From contig NCSJ02000245.1 in the NCBI GenBank assembly GCA_002812745.2, positions 1-64,000 on the forward strand: a DNA stretch of 64,000 nt, written 5' to 3'. Source of the stretch: Scytalidium lignicola (Eukaryota > Ascomycota > Leotiomycetes). A program made the translations under genes and the position numbers. A model generated the notes under the pieces. It was not told where the DNA came from. It did no database searches and saw nothing but the letters and a program-made list of their open reading frames with translations. Within the stretch, counting starts at the first letter, position 1. Each line of letters starts with the position of its first letter. This document shows positions 37,521 to 49,256 of this stretch, in pieces.

Positions 37521-38956
37521 ATTGATTGAGAAGGTTGTGAAAGTTTGGTAGTTGTTCTATGGTTTGTCCTTTATGCTCGACTTAGTCGGTGTATTATCTC
37601 TAGTAGTGTGGCGTATAGCAACGGATATGTATTCCGCTGGAGAACGGGACCTTTCTTCTTGCTCGAAATAATTTTTGTTGTAATAAATCAAACTTGTAAA
37701 ATCCAATCTCTATGGAAAGCCTTTGCTTGGCAAAAATCAAAACTGCAAGCTAGAGCGGCAATGCAGTCGTAAAAATACTAATAAAAACAAAACTGCTCGC
37801 GGTCGAGTAGTAGGCAGTGAGAAAGAATGAGAGAGATACGCTCACGTTTTGCGAGAAAGAGAGCAGGTTTCGTAAAAGAGGGCTGCTCCCTTGCGATTTC
37901 TCACTTAATTACCCTTTTCCTTATCCTCTGGCTCGTACCATGTATGGCAACGGAAGTACCGTCCCACACTGGGCCGCCCCTCCTCTGCCCCTCCAGACAC
38001 ACTTCGATGTCTGATGCCCCCGACAGAGATAGAGGAAGTTTGTCGTGGGGCCGCGAGAGAAACTGCCGCAAATGTGCGCACGCTAAGCTTATTATAGAAA
38101 CTATTGGGTGCTGGTTTAGTCCTCTCAGTTTGGATGTGCAGCAGATGCCAGAAAGAATACAGGAGGAAAATGTGCCGAGTTATAAAAGCGGCGGGAAGCC
38201 AAGACCAAACCATCTATCTAGTTACCATTTATGGCAAACTTGCTCGTCTTTTACAGTGATACCATAATAGTTAATGCACCCCCTTACAAGTGATTATTCC
38301 ACTGCTCCATAATACTCTACGGTATCAGCAAGTCATTTGGTCCATGATGATGACAAACCTCGGCCTATCTTCAATGCCTCTCAACGCCAAGATGACCTAA
38401 TGTACGTCAAGAGAACCAGCGCAATATATCCTCAATCAGGTAATGGAATACTATGGACTCCTTCAGGGTGGATTTGTCCTCTAGTGCTCGTGGTCTGCTT
38501 TGCTTCGATGCTTTGACTGTTTGACAAGGTGAGATGACCTGCTGGATAATGGTCTTGCTAAGCTGCTAGACTGCTTGGCACGCCAGAGAGTTACAGTTAC
38601 TGAATGTCTGACATGAACATCTTCCATCTTTTCTACTATTATTATTGTTTGTTACTATTCTTCTGTTGCAAGTAGATTCTCGCTACTCGCAACGCCTTTC
38701 CAGCTTTCCCCCCTTTCAAACCCGGTGCTAGAGTAGCAGAAAACCTCGCTGCTCTCCTGCACCTTCATCTGCATCTTTGTGTTACTTCCAAAATACACAA
38801 AAGTAGCAAATTGTCACCCTCTTTTCTCTCTTCCAAGTTTTGCATGTCTCCTTAAAACCAAAAACTTTCCCATACAGTTATTTTCTCTGCTAGTTCAAAC
38901 TCAATCCAGGACTCCGTTACGCTTCGCTTCTAGGTGGTCGCTGACCTCCGTTCAAG
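37521..38956. other. Divergent promoter region between Ctr and reductase genes
   Basis: A 1.4-kb intergenic region shared by the divergent Ctr and reductase genes. ORFs on both strands look random. One match to the degenerate copper-signalling element consensus (38416-38425) is no more than chance would give. The region before 38957 is CT-rich, as expected for a fungal promoter. Confidence 0.5.
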
Positions 38957-41026
38957 ATGGATATGGATATGGGATCTGAGATGGCTGGAGGCATGATGGA
39001 TATGGCCGCCGGCGTCCCAGGCCTCTTCTACATGCAGCACATATTCTGGGCCTTTGTCGGCACTACCATTGGCGTCGCCATCCTCACGAACGTCTTCAAC
39101 AAGATCCTTTGCTATCAGAGATTGGCAGCTCGAAATCGAAGCCTGCAAGATCCAGCCAGACCAAAAACATTACTCTTTAAAGTGCAAGCAACCTTAGCCG
39201 CTGTGATCCGCGAAATCACCTACTATTCTCCCCCGATTGCCTTTCGCGGGTTCCACTTCTACCTCCCTCCCATGGGTCCTGTTATCATCATGGTCGCTTA
39301 TGTAGTTCTTATCGTGGTATGCTGCTTTATTGGGCTCCATCCAAATGAGTTGCTAGAATGGGAAGATATTGGCTATCGTTGTGGATTCATCGCCGTGGCT
39401 CAGCTGCCCCTCATTGTCCTCCTTGCCGGAAAGCGAAACATCATTGGCTTCTTGACTGGAATGGGCTATGAGCGCCTTGCTTGGCTTCATCGTTGGGTTG
39501 CAAGAGCCTTGCTCTTCACGGTGCTGATCCATATGGGCTTCTGGATGAGGGAGTGGGGTAAGTACGATTATATCATGGTGAAACTGAAGACAGATTCGAT
39601 TACACAGAGAGGAATTGCTGCATTTGGCGTTTTGGGCTGGCTGATGCTTTCTTCCTTGGCACCTGTACGAGGACTCTGCTATGAATTCTTCGTAGTGCAG
39701 CATGTCATCTCTTGGATCGGCTTCTTGTTTGCCGTCTATCTTCACATCCCAGATGAGAATCGTGTGTGGATCTGGATACCTCTCGGCTTCTGGGCTTTTG
39801 ATCGAGTTGTCCGTGCGCTTTATATGCTCTACACAAATCTTTCCTTCCTCCACAGAGGCAGTTCTGGCTTCTTGGCATGCAAAGCCACGTTTGAACCTCT
39901 CGATGCATCACACACTAGAATCATTATCGCCAACCCACCAGTATCCTGGAAGGCTGGCCAACATGTCTTTCTCGCTTGTCACCCTCTAGCACCACTATCC
40001 TCGCACCCTTTCACCATTGCAAGTCTTCCAGAAGATGGAAAGATGGAATTTATAGTGTGTGCTAAGAAGGGGGCTACAAGGAGGTTCTTTAGATATGCTG
40101 AGAAAGTCTATCCTAGTCTTCCATTCTCTTCAACGAAGAACACCATTGGAAGGTCCGTTCTGATAGATGGTCCGTATTCTGGAATTCGACCTCTGCAGCA
40201 ATTTGATTCTCTTCTCTTCTTTGCCGGATCCACAGGTGCAACCTTCACAGTTCCATTGATGCGAGATGTCATTCGGCGATGCATCCCTGACCAAGCACCG
40301 CGAAGATATGATATTGATGGTCCAGCGGTCGTCATAACTAGATACATTCGCTTCGTCTGGGCTGTAAAGAAATGCTCTACACTTGGTTGGTTTGCAAACC
40401 AGTTTGACCAGGTAATCAGAGATGTTGAATCCATTCGTGAAAGAGGACATGATATCACAGTGGAAATCGGTGTCTACATTACTTGTGACGAGAGCTTCAC
40501 CAGCAAACGCAATTCTATTTCCAGTGGCTGCAACCCGGAATCATCACGTGCTGGCAAAGTCCAGCTTCGAAGGTCGAATTCTTCGGACAATTATGAAAAG
40601 AAAGCCCTGAAGGAGGAGGTTCTAGAATTTCCATCCCAGACAGCATCTATCAAGCAAGGCTGCTGCTGCCGCAACACGGTTCATGACGAAGATGCAATTG
40701 TACCACCATGCTGTTGCTCTTCTAAACCCACGAAACGCAACTCAATATCCTCCCTATCATCATCATCTTCTTCACTAGAAAATAAACTAGGCTACGATTT
40801 CAACCCTAGTATATCCCTTACCTCGGGTCGCCCCTCTATTACTGACATCCTCCTCAAGACCGCTGAGCAGGCACGCGGTGAAATGGGTGTTGTCGTCTGT
40901 GGTCCGCCTGGTTTGGTGCAGTGCACCAGGAATGCGGCGTGCAAGATCAGCGATGAACGGGCCGTACATAAGGGGACGGGAGCACAGGGTATTTGGGTCC
41001 ACGCAGAAGGGTTTGGGTATGCATAA
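38957..41026 (+). CDS. Ferric/cupric-chelate reductase (FRE family)
   Basis: Plasma-membrane metalloreductase that passes electrons from NADPH through FAD and two hemes to extracellular Fe(III)/Cu(II). A single exon of 689 residues. The Met/Asp-rich N-terminus (MDMDMGSEM) is followed by 6-7 TM helices with the paired heme histidines (about 177/190 and 248/262). The FAD-binding motif HPFTIAS lies near 348 and the NADPH-binding CGPPG near 647. An unusual Ser- and Cys-rich insertion (GCCCRN near 567 and PPCCCSS near 583) interrupts the NADPH-binding domain and may bind metal. The divergent Ctr partner and nearby BIM1-like gene suggest copper reduction for uptake; iron remains possible. Confidence 0.92.
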   Translation: MDMDMGSEMAGGMMDMAAGVPGLFYMQHIFWAFVGTTIGVAILTNVFNKILCYQRLAARNRSLQDPARPKTLLFKVQATLAAVIREITYYSPPIAFRGFHFYLPPMGPVIIMVAYVVLIVVCCFIGLHPNELLEWEDIGYRCGFIAVAQLPLIVLLAGKRNIIGFLTGMGYERLAWLHRWVARALLFTVLIHMGFWMREWGKYDYIMVKLKTDSITQRGIAAFGVLGWLMLSSLAPVRGLCYEFFVVQHVISWIGFLFAVYLHIPDENRVWIWIPLGFWAFDRVVRALYMLYTNLSFLHRGSSGFLACKATFEPLDASHTRIIIANPPVSWKAGQHVFLACHPLAPLSSHPFTIASLPEDGKMEFIVCAKKGATRRFFRYAEKVYPSLPFSSTKNTIGRSVLIDGPYSGIRPLQQFDSLLFFAGSTGATFTVPLMRDVIRRCIPDQAPRRYDIDGPAVVITRYIRFVWAVKKCSTLGWFANQFDQVIRDVESIRERGHDITVEIGVYITCDESFTSKRNSISSGCNPESSRAGKVQLRRSNSSDNYEKKALKEEVLEFPSQTASIKQGCCCRNTVHDEDAIVPPCCCSSKPTKRNSISSLSSSSSSLENKLGYDFNPSISLTSGRPSITDILLKTAEQARGEMGVVVCGPPGLVQCTRNAACKISDERAVHKGTGAQGIWVHAEGFGYA

Positions 41027-41879
41027 TTGGAATTGTATTAGAACAGGGGTTAAAAGAAAATTTGTTATTCGTCTCTTTTTACGATTTATGATTGCTAGGG
41101 ACATAGGATTGGGATACGAACATAGGCATGGCGTTGATAATTATGCAGTGTGGGATTTTGTATAGCGATATTGAATAGGCTGGAAATAGGATGGCATTTA
41201 GAGGCGGAAAATATAATTATTGAATATTTGATATACCTCTTGAGTGAATCCAACAATTCCATTTATCCTTTACATATAAGGGTTACTGACACTCTTCAAT
41301 TATCATTACCTCCATCACCCCAAAAAATAATTCTGAATACAAACTTCCTGGATGCCTCCTTCAACAAATATGTTGAGCTGCAAGTTTTATATAGGCACCT
41401 TGCCTCTCGTGGTTGGTGAACAACCAGTCAAGCAGCAATCAATCGCCTGACAAAATCTGTAATGGGAGTTACAGTGTGGAAATTTGTTATATGCAGCTAT
41501 ACTTCCCAAAGGATACGGACTTTAGAGATCTACTATTGCTGCTCATATCATTCCGTTTGCCATAGCAGAATATAAAAATAAAGTTGAGGTTCGTTAATAA
41601 AGCTTTATAAAAACAGGCATTTTCTAAGAATACAATTTAGGAAGTAGCAGTTACTAGAATCTGGGCCGACTTATTCATTCTCTTTCCAAATATCCGGGGG
41701 AAGATGGATCCCGAGAAGATCAATGATCATAGCAATGTTATGACATTGTAGACAGATGTTCATAATTGCTTTGGCGAATTTTCACTTGCACTAGAGCCAA
41801 CAGTATGCCTTTCTCGAAAAGCCTGTGAGAATTCCTAACACTCATCGAAATAGAATGAGGATAATAAGTATATCATAAG
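41027..41879. other. AT-rich intergenic region
   Basis: About 0.85 kb downstream of the reductase gene; no supported gene is visible. Confidence 0.55.
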
Positions 41880-42190
41880 ACTCTTTCCCAAAGTCTACGG
41901 CAACATATTTCGATATTTGCCACGTCCAAATGAATTCGGCGAAAGAAGAGCCAAGTTCATAAGTCACGATGATCGATATCCTCTTCCAAGCAGAGCCGGG
42001 GTTACGTTTTCAATTCTCGTCATTGAAACTGGGTGGTCTGAAAGTAGGGCCGATCCTCAAAAAGATCATGACCTATGGCTCTATGGCAGTGTGGATTCAA
42101 TCTAAGTAGTTATAATTATAAAGTGCAGATATATCAGGATTACGACATTGAGGATTCTGATCTAAACAACGAAGGAGGTCCTTCAAAGAG
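41880..42190 (+). pseudogene. Remnant of a fungal hypothetical protein gene
   Basis: The frame around 41890-42150 reads FPKVYGNIFRYLPRP, later TFSILVIETGWSES and DHDLWLYGSVDSI, then a TAA followed in the same frame by VVIIIK. The order VIE-x(4)-S ... LWL ... VVIIIK resembles the core of a widespread fungal protein group of unknown function (endonuclease-like fold suspected). No start codon, no long frame and an internal TAA (possibly from CAA) point to a decayed fragment. Confidence 0.45.
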
Positions 42191-42944
42191 AGGTAAGCTA
42201 ACAACCGTGCTATTCCTAGTATTTTGCTAATATTAATTATATGGGATATATTTTTTGCTCAAGACTCAGGTATGGCTGCCAGTCAAAAGATCCCAATTTT
42301 TAGAAAACAATTGTTTGGACCTACTTTATCCTCTGTGTTCTTTACTGAAAGAAAAGGTCCTTTTTGACTTAACTACTAAAGTACTTTCTCTGTCATTCTC
42401 TGAAGTGCAGCAGCAATCTTCTCATACTTAATATTGTCCAATTTTGTCACCGAGCCATGGGACCAACTCTTCCTTCAACTCCCTGAGATGTTCTGTTAAT
42501 ATGAGGAGCGTTTGGACGGTTTGATTATTAACGCGGAAATCCAGCATCTTTAAAAGCCACTTCAGTGATATGTTGACAGGAGCCACGAGGATCACCAGTA
42601 CAATGGTATGCGTATGCCAAATATATATATATATAATTTCAATTGTAAAATAAAAATTGTTGCAACGATAGGATCAGTCTGAGTAACAGCCATTTAATCG
42701 TCATGACATTTTCCCAGGCAATATCATTAAAAAATATTGCTACATTGGAAAGGATCAACACAGTAGTATATGCTCCAAAAAATAACGCCTTTCGAGTTTC
42801 AGTTCTAGCGCCACGACGTCTACTTTAGTGGTTCACTGGGGCGGCGCTAGTGCTGCACCCCTGAACAGCCTTGCTATGGCACGGCTGTCAGCCTCATCAT
42901 ATTCATAAAGCTTCCAGCTGGCAGGATTGGACACTCAAGGCACT
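42191..42944. other. Intergenic region upstream of the glycosyltransferase
   Basis: About 0.75 kb, AT-rich, no gene visible. It probably contains the promoter of the glycosyltransferase gene. Confidence 0.5.
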
Positions 42945-44070
42945 ATGGATTCAGTACACCCACGAACCCAACGGGGTCATCGTAGGATATTTATTGCGCC
43001 AGATCCTGCGATGGCTGGCACGCAATCATCACTCCAGCCCAGCTTTTTGCAGATGCTTAAGTCAAAGCGTTTCCGTACTGTCGCCGCAACTGCAATCTTC
43101 CTGATCACTATTCTTATTTTTTTCGCCCCACCGGAATATGTTCGAGGCTTCCGCAGCGCACAGTTCGAGCCCTCTACAGACCAGAGTGTGGATTGGTCGA
43201 GGTTTGCCTACGCTCAATATGTTACGAACACAGAATATCTCTGCAACTCGGTCATGCTATTCGAAAGACTGCATACACTTGGGACGAAAGCAGATAAGCT
43301 GATGATGTATCCGGCGGATTTCAGTGTAGGCGACACTTCTGTTGAGGGCCGTCTCTTGCTCAAGGCAAAGAATGAGTATGGAGTGAAATTAACTCCCATT
43401 GAAGTCCAGCGTCGACAATCTGGCGATCGTAAGGCATCACATTCTTAATCGTGGGTCAATACTAATGGCTATCCAAGATACGTGGGCAGAGAGCTATACG
43501 AAACTTCTAGCGTTCAATCAGACACAATATGAACGGGTTTTGGGCCTTGACTCCGACTCTACAGTCATTCAATTAATGGATGAGCTCTTCCTTCTTCCCC
43601 CATGTCCAGTTGCTATGCCACGAGCATATTGGCTAGATGATAAAGACAATTTTCTCAGCTCGCAAATCGTCTTAGTTCAGCCTTCGGCGATGGAATTCGA
43701 ACGAGTGACAAAGGCAATAGCTTCTGCCGGCCCAGATGATTATGATATGGAAATATTCAACAATCTCTATGGCAAGAGTGCTATGATTATTCCACATCGG
43801 CGTTACGATCTTATTACACGAGCATTTCGAGAAGATCACAAGGTGTCATATCTTGGAAATGAGGTAGAGGAGTGGGATCCTGACCAGGTCCTAGAAGAGG
43901 CAAAATTCCTCCATTTCTCAGACTGGCCTGTTCCTAAACCATGGATACCTGACTACAGCAAGATAGAGGAATATAAACCACCATGCACTGATGATGGTAA
44001 AAACTGCAGGGCGCAGACATTGTGGCTTGGGTTCTATAGCGACTTTGCAAAGAGAAGAGAGGTAATATAA
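42945..44070 (+). CDS. GT8-like glycosyltransferase (Gnt1/glycogenin-related)
   Basis: Golgi type-II membrane glycosyltransferase related to yeast Gnt1 and GT8 enzymes. Exons 42945-43428 and 43478-44070 (49-bp intron with ACTAATG branch), 358 residues. The first ATG of the frame is at 42945. A single TM anchor spans about residues 44-61, after a basic cytoplasmic tail. The lumenal domain shows CNSVMLFERL...KADKLMMYP, the metal-binding DSDSTV (DxD) and PVAMPRAYW, all typical of the fungal family. The intron junction rebuilds GDHTWAES. The acceptor, possibly an N-glycan, is unknown. The gene looks intact. Confidence 0.85.
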
Positions 44071-45371
44071 TCCGACCAAAGATTCCAGGCAGAGCTAACT
44101 CCTTCCCAGGAGGTTTGTAGTATAAAAGTACCTCCTAAACCAAGCTGAAGTGTGAGCGAAACCCGAACTTGCCACTCAGCATTCAAAAGACGATCATAAG
44201 AGGCCCAATAAGAAGCCCTCTAAGAGAAGTCCGAGGTTCAACGATCGCTGTACTACGTTGTGTAACCGCTATCGCTATCATCTAAGATCAATTGGTCTAT
44301 CAGATAAAATTGTCGGGACTTTTCACCCTCATATTCCTACCGACTCGGCTCCTCCGAACGATCCGCAAGCTCAAAATATATATGAAATAGATGCATTCAT
44401 AATAAAGCGCTTGCTATGAACTATATAACGTCTTCTATCTTCTATCTACTATATACCCCATGCTTCTGCCACATCTCGTTTCTTACCCCGAATGGTAACT
44501 GTACAGTATCTAGCTATATTGTCATTCACGCGGACTTGAGTTCGGTGGAGAGGATTAGATAGCAGTCATAGATTCGGACTTGTATATTAGCTACAATGTT
44601 AAATGCTTTTAGAATTGGAATACAGGAATTACAGATCCAGTCTCTTCTTTGAAATGAAACCCACAGTTACTATCGTTGAAAGGTCGTTTTAACTTATTTT
44701 AGCACTGGAAATATTTACTTGGATCAATAATGCTGCCATTGACAAGGGTAGCTGTTTTCTCTATGCTCTGCAGACACTACGCGTTCTTTTTGATAGTTAA
44801 CTATGGATACACATGTGCCTAAGATTAGTGCTCAGTTTGCTCAATCATAGATATCGACGACAAAAACAAGTAGTGTACGGAATCTTAATCGTTCATGTAT
44901 AAGTAAAAATTCCGCCATAGACTTCCAGACTCACTATAAACTGCTTAAGGAGCTGAAGAGTAAGGAACTTATATTGCCGGTGTTTTGTTTCTCCGCTCTG
45001 GCATTCGCAAACTCTAGTGGAGTCACTGGGATGTTTCCTATTCTTATTTAAATACTGCTTTAAGCAATCGAAATTTACTGCACAAGTCTTAAATGATGAA
45101 TACTTATTATTTTATAAGGCTTCCTATCATTGGCCAGGTTTGCTCAATTTCTGCTTTTTGCTAGGCGCCGCAACGTCTCCTTCGCTTATCTGTGCCGTTG
45201 CAGATGACGGTTTGACCATCAGGAACCTCAGACAGAGATGAAACCACGGGGTTGGTGGAACGGAACTCCAGGGCAAAAGGCGGAGCATAAACATGTAAGA
45301 AACATTTAAATGTTTATCTACTAAAAGAATTTCATTTCTCTTTTATCTTCATTCAAATTTTGAAGATTTGC
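44071..45371. other. Intergenic region
   Basis: About 1.3 kb between two plus-strand genes. No ORF with recognisable features; an AT-rich CTTTTATC-type tract precedes the SET gene start. Confidence 0.55.
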
Positions 45372-46817
45372 ATGATGTTTTCCTTGTCGTGTGTGCTATT
45401 ACTTCCTTTCGTCTTTCGTTTTACATATGCGAGCCAGGAGCCGCAGAATATTCTTAATTTAGATACCCTCGGAAATGCATCGAGTTCTACGGCGAATTCC
45501 AATCTGGTACCATCGTCGCCGGAAATTGGAGAGCAACGCTGTGACTCTGGGAGCTGTGGGAATTATTATGGCCCAGCAAATGAAACATTATCCGGCCCTT
45601 GGTCATACGAACCAAGGTGTATAGAGGACGAGACATCTCACGAAAAGTTTTGTGTTTACACAAACAATAGTTTTGCAAAAGGACGAGGGATATCATTTTT
45701 TACAACTCCACAAATTGCCGAAAAAGTTCTTGCACTCCCAGCATTTACTCAGCAAGGCCTACACGATGAAGTCAATGTGTTTAACGACCCGCCGTGGGAG
45801 ATCAAATCCGTTCCAGGTCGCGGCAATGGTCTTTTCGCAACTAGAACTATCAATCGCGGGGACCTAATTATCTCAACTACTCCGGTTGGAATATATATGA
45901 GCGACGCATTCTTCCCAGACTTTCCACTAGAATACAAATACCTCCATATGTCCTTTGATCAGCTGCCAAAGGCAACCCAGGACGTATTCATGAGGTCAGC
46001 AGCTCATTATGAAGGAGATCCGATTATGGAGAGGATAAATACCAATGCTTTCGCGGGAGTCTTCGAAGACTCACAACATTTCCTTATGTATCCCGAAACA
46101 GCTGTATGTACTCTTACATATCAACGCAGGCTTAAGCTGACGAGTTTCTAGTTAATGAATCATGACTGCCGCCCAAAGTATGTTACTAATATCCTATATC
46201 ATTGATCAGTACACTAATACTAGATAGTGCCATGTATTATTTTGATCCTACCACTCTCATACATTCTACACATGCTTCCCGGACAATCGAACCTGGAGAG
46301 GAGATCACCCTTACTTGTAAGCTATTTTGATTCATAAAAGAAGACCCAATATCTAATAATAGCAGATATAAATCTGCTTCAAACCTATGCCTCGCGTCAA
46401 GCAAATTTGAAAGAGCACTGGGGATTTGAATGCACATGTAGTCTATGCTCTCTTGAACCCAGCCAAAGGGCTCAATCAGACTCTCGAATCAGAGCGATTG
46501 TAGAGGCGCAAGAAGACTTGTTAGATTGGTCACGGAGGTCACAAGGGAGCGCAATTCAAGCGGAAGAACTCATCCTTCTTTACGAGAAGGAAGGTATCCA
46601 CGCAGCTTCTGGAACAGCACACATGTTAGCTGCGCTGGCCTACAATGCTGAAGGAAGGACTACTTTGGCGAAATGGCATGCTAAGATAGCTGTGAAGGAT
46701 GGCGTGGTTTATTCTGGGTCTGATGATGTTAATGCGACTGATATGAAAACTCTGATTGGCAATCCGGAGTCACATTGGAGTTACATGGCAAGAATTCAAA
46801 GGCAGCGTGTTATTTGA
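45372..46817 (+). CDS. SET-domain protein with N-terminal signal peptide
   Basis: Putative SET-domain lysine methyltransferase-like protein. Exons 45372-46103, 46152-46177 (a 26-base micro-exon), 46228-46316 and 46366-46817 (introns 48-50 bp), 432 residues. Residues 1-21 form a strong signal peptide (hydrophobic LLLPFVF core), then a Cys-bearing region. The SET domain starts at the GRGNGLFATR motif. The cofactor motif NHDCRPN at 247-253 is encoded across the micro-exon, followed by EEITLTY and post-SET cysteines (CTCSLC). A secreted or ER SET protein is unusual but belongs to a known fungal group; substrate unknown. The SET core appears complete. Confidence 0.85.
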
Positions 46818-47101
46818 AGTCGCTGGCAGGGTCCTTATGGCGTTTATGGTCTAATATAATTATTTATATCTTAATATCAACTGAAGCATGGTTGATTTAT
46901 CAGAATCATGAGATCTCATTTCTAGTGCCTCTTTACATGCACTATAATACGTCGGTCTTTACTGTAATTATGCCTGACCAGGCACCCTGAAAGTGGTGAT
47001 AACTATTCTCCTAAACACTATATAAAGTCATCGCCAGCAAATCACAAAACACCAAAAACTAGAGACCTATACGAATAATTTTTCTCTCTAGATAAATTCC
47101 A

Positions 47102-48141
47102 CTAGGAAAAGTCCTCTCCCTTTTCTTCAATTGCATTTTTAACTCTTAATAATATTGTAGTCTTCCATTTATCGAGCTTACTCATCTGATCGTATTTGAA
47201 GAGCTTATCCGAAAACGCTTCCTGGTCTCCTGCTTCCATGGCCTCAGTCAAATCAACCAACAACTGGAACTCCCGGGTGCTTTGGAATGTAGGATCCAAG
47301 TCCGTATATTTTTCTAAAGCCCGTCTGATCGAAACAAGATCGCCAACAGCGAGAAGAGAGATGCCAGATTTGAGAAGATATTCTTTCACAGAGTATCTCA
47401 TGAGATTGTTGTTGACAGAGGTAGTTGCCACCTTCTCATACTGCTCGATAGCTCGGTAGTAATCCCCATCAAGTGCAGAAAGGTCAGCGACCTTGAGAAA
47501 AAGTTTGTTGGCCAATCTAGAATTTCATCAGCACTGTATCCAGTTTCTAGGTAAGGTACAAGCTTACGCCTCGGCGTTGTCACCGGAGAACCAATCAGCT
47601 GCGACGGCATAGCTGTCCAATGCATTCTTCATATCGCCCACTTCCTCATAAAGTTCTGCTAGGTTTTGTTTCTGTGTCGCTGCTCTCCTTAAGTTCCCCT
47701 TTTGTGCATAATGGTTGATAGCTATGTCGAGACACCGTGCTGCATCCTGGGGGTGCTCTTTCCGATACACTTTAAAGGCGTCCTGAAGCGTATTTGCAGC
47801 ATCATCTGGTTCATTGAGTTTTTGAGTTTGAATATCCGCTGCCTTCTCGAATGCTTCACCAGCTTCTTTATCTATAGCGCAGATATGTTAACATACATTG
47901 TCGAGCGGGTCAAGAGGATCGTCTCACTCTGTTTGGCTAGCCGGAATGAGTTCGCCGCCTGTGTATATAAATCTGCTGCATTTTCCCATTTCTCAGTTCG
48001 GCCACCAAATAAACTGAATCCTGAACCTGCCGACGAGGCGGCCTTCTCAGCCTTTGAAGCAGTTAACAGAGAGGTCCCTACATGCAGATGGCGGGGTGGA
48101 TAACTGACCTTTTGTAGTATGGCACGAGGATCAGATGCCAT
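47102..48141 (-). CDS. sec17: Alpha-SNAP (Sec17), SNARE disassembly adaptor
   Basis: Adaptor that binds SNARE complexes and recruits the Sec18/NSF ATPase to disassemble them after membrane fusion. Four exons: 48141-48109, 48051-47928, 47871-47568 and 47516-47102 (introns 57, 56, 51 bp), 291 residues, matching the family length of about 292. It starts MASDPRAILQK. The GGRTEKWENAADLYTQAANSFR helix is followed by TPR-like helical hairpins and the conserved KLDKWKTTILLRVK C-terminus that stimulates the ATPase. The gene is complete. It shares a 379-bp divergent promoter region with the GatC-like gene. Confidence 0.97.
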
Positions 48142-48520
48142 GATTTATATTATGAATGTAGGTCCCTATATTATTAGTATTGGACCACCCAGAACTTCCA
48201 GAAAGTAATATAACCCTTAATGGTGAAAGTATTCAAGCTGGCATGAAGCTGATATCGCGAAATGCGGGTCATGACGCTGTTACCTAGAATGGCCTAGTGC
48301 GACGTTGAGACATGTGTCTGAACTTTTAGCTCGGTCTCAGCCTTGCCTGTAGGTTTCAATGCCGAGCTCCCCAATAAAAAATCACGGGCATAACAAGGCC
48401 AATTTTTAAGAGAGGTAAGGACGTTGAGTGGGACAGCAAATTCTAATGATATTTCAAAACTTGTTGGCTTAAACCGATTACTAATTAAAGGGATCTAGAT
48501 CCTCTAAACATACCTAAGCA
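48142..48520. promoter_or_regulatory. Divergent promoter region of sec17 and GatC-like gene
   Basis: The 379 bases between the two start codons must contain both promoters. No specific site is assigned. Confidence 0.5.
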
Positions 48521-49132
48521 ATGGCGGGGATATTATGCACACAATGTCGAGCCTCCTTAAGACGGGCCATACGGACGAGGTCTCTTTACAAAGCTGGTCA
48601 TAGTCAATTCTCGAGAGATTTCTCCCCTCATGAAGTGAAAAACGGTAAAATTGACATTGAAGCTCTTCTTTCTAAGCCGACGTGGTCAGTTCGGTCTCTT
48701 CTACCGGATCCGTCAAAGCCATTAGAACAAGAAATAACCCCGAAACAACTCCATCATCTCTTACGTCTATCTGCCCTCCCTCAACCGAAGTCTGCCGAAG
48801 AAGAAGCCAAGTTACTAGACACGTTGCATTCACAACTTCACTTTGTGCGCGATATCCAAAGTGTGGATACTGAGGGGGTCGAGCCATTACAGAGTATTAG
48901 AGATGAATCAGAGGAGGGGATCAAGGAGGTTACGATCGATCTCCAAACAAAAGAAATCAAAGAAGCTCTCTCAAAGGAAGAAGTAATAGGACGGAATAGA
49001 CGGCCTAGAAGGCGAAGGGCAGAGCCGGTAGATACAAGAGGTGAGGAAAACTGGGATGCCACTAGTACAGCTGGAGAGATCGTTGAAACGGCTGGAGGCA
49101 AGTTTTTCATTGTACGAAGCGGTAAAGAATAA
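48521..49132 (+). CDS. Mitochondrial Glu-tRNA(Gln) amidotransferase GatC-like subunit
   Basis: Likely subunit of the mitochondrial complex that converts Glu-tRNA(Gln) to Gln-tRNA(Gln). A single exon of 203 residues. A basic, Arg-rich N-terminus without acidic residues for ~30 residues fits a mitochondrial presequence. The core (HHLLRLSALP, LLDTLHSQLHFVRDIQSVDTEGVEPL) matches the GatC helix and the conserved VDTxGVEP motif. The C-terminal extension is fungal-specific. It is convergent with the DUF726 gene, 124 bases away. Confidence 0.85.
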   Translation: MAGILCTQCRASLRRAIRTRSLYKAGHSQFSRDFSPHEVKNGKIDIEALLSKPTWSVRSLLPDPSKPLEQEITPKQLHHLLRLSALPQPKSAEEEAKLLDTLHSQLHFVRDIQSVDTEGVEPLQSIRDESEEGIKEVTIDLQTKEIKEALSKEEVIGRNRRPRRRRAEPVDTRGEENWDATSTAGEIVETAGGKFFIVRSGKE

Positions 49133-49256
49133 TGATACCCCGATTTGGAATAGTTATTATTTTAATTGTATACTTAACTGCATTTGTTTAGTGTAGCTCG
49201 TGTTATATTCGTCGTTTCGTGTATAAAAAGGTTCTCTTGGTGTGATTGAGAAGAAC

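Noticed and set aside
38416..38425. Match to the fission-yeast copper-signalling element consensus between the Ctr and reductase genes
   Set aside because: The motif is so degenerate that about one match is expected by chance in 1.4 kb on two strands, and the TTTGCTC-type core is absent.
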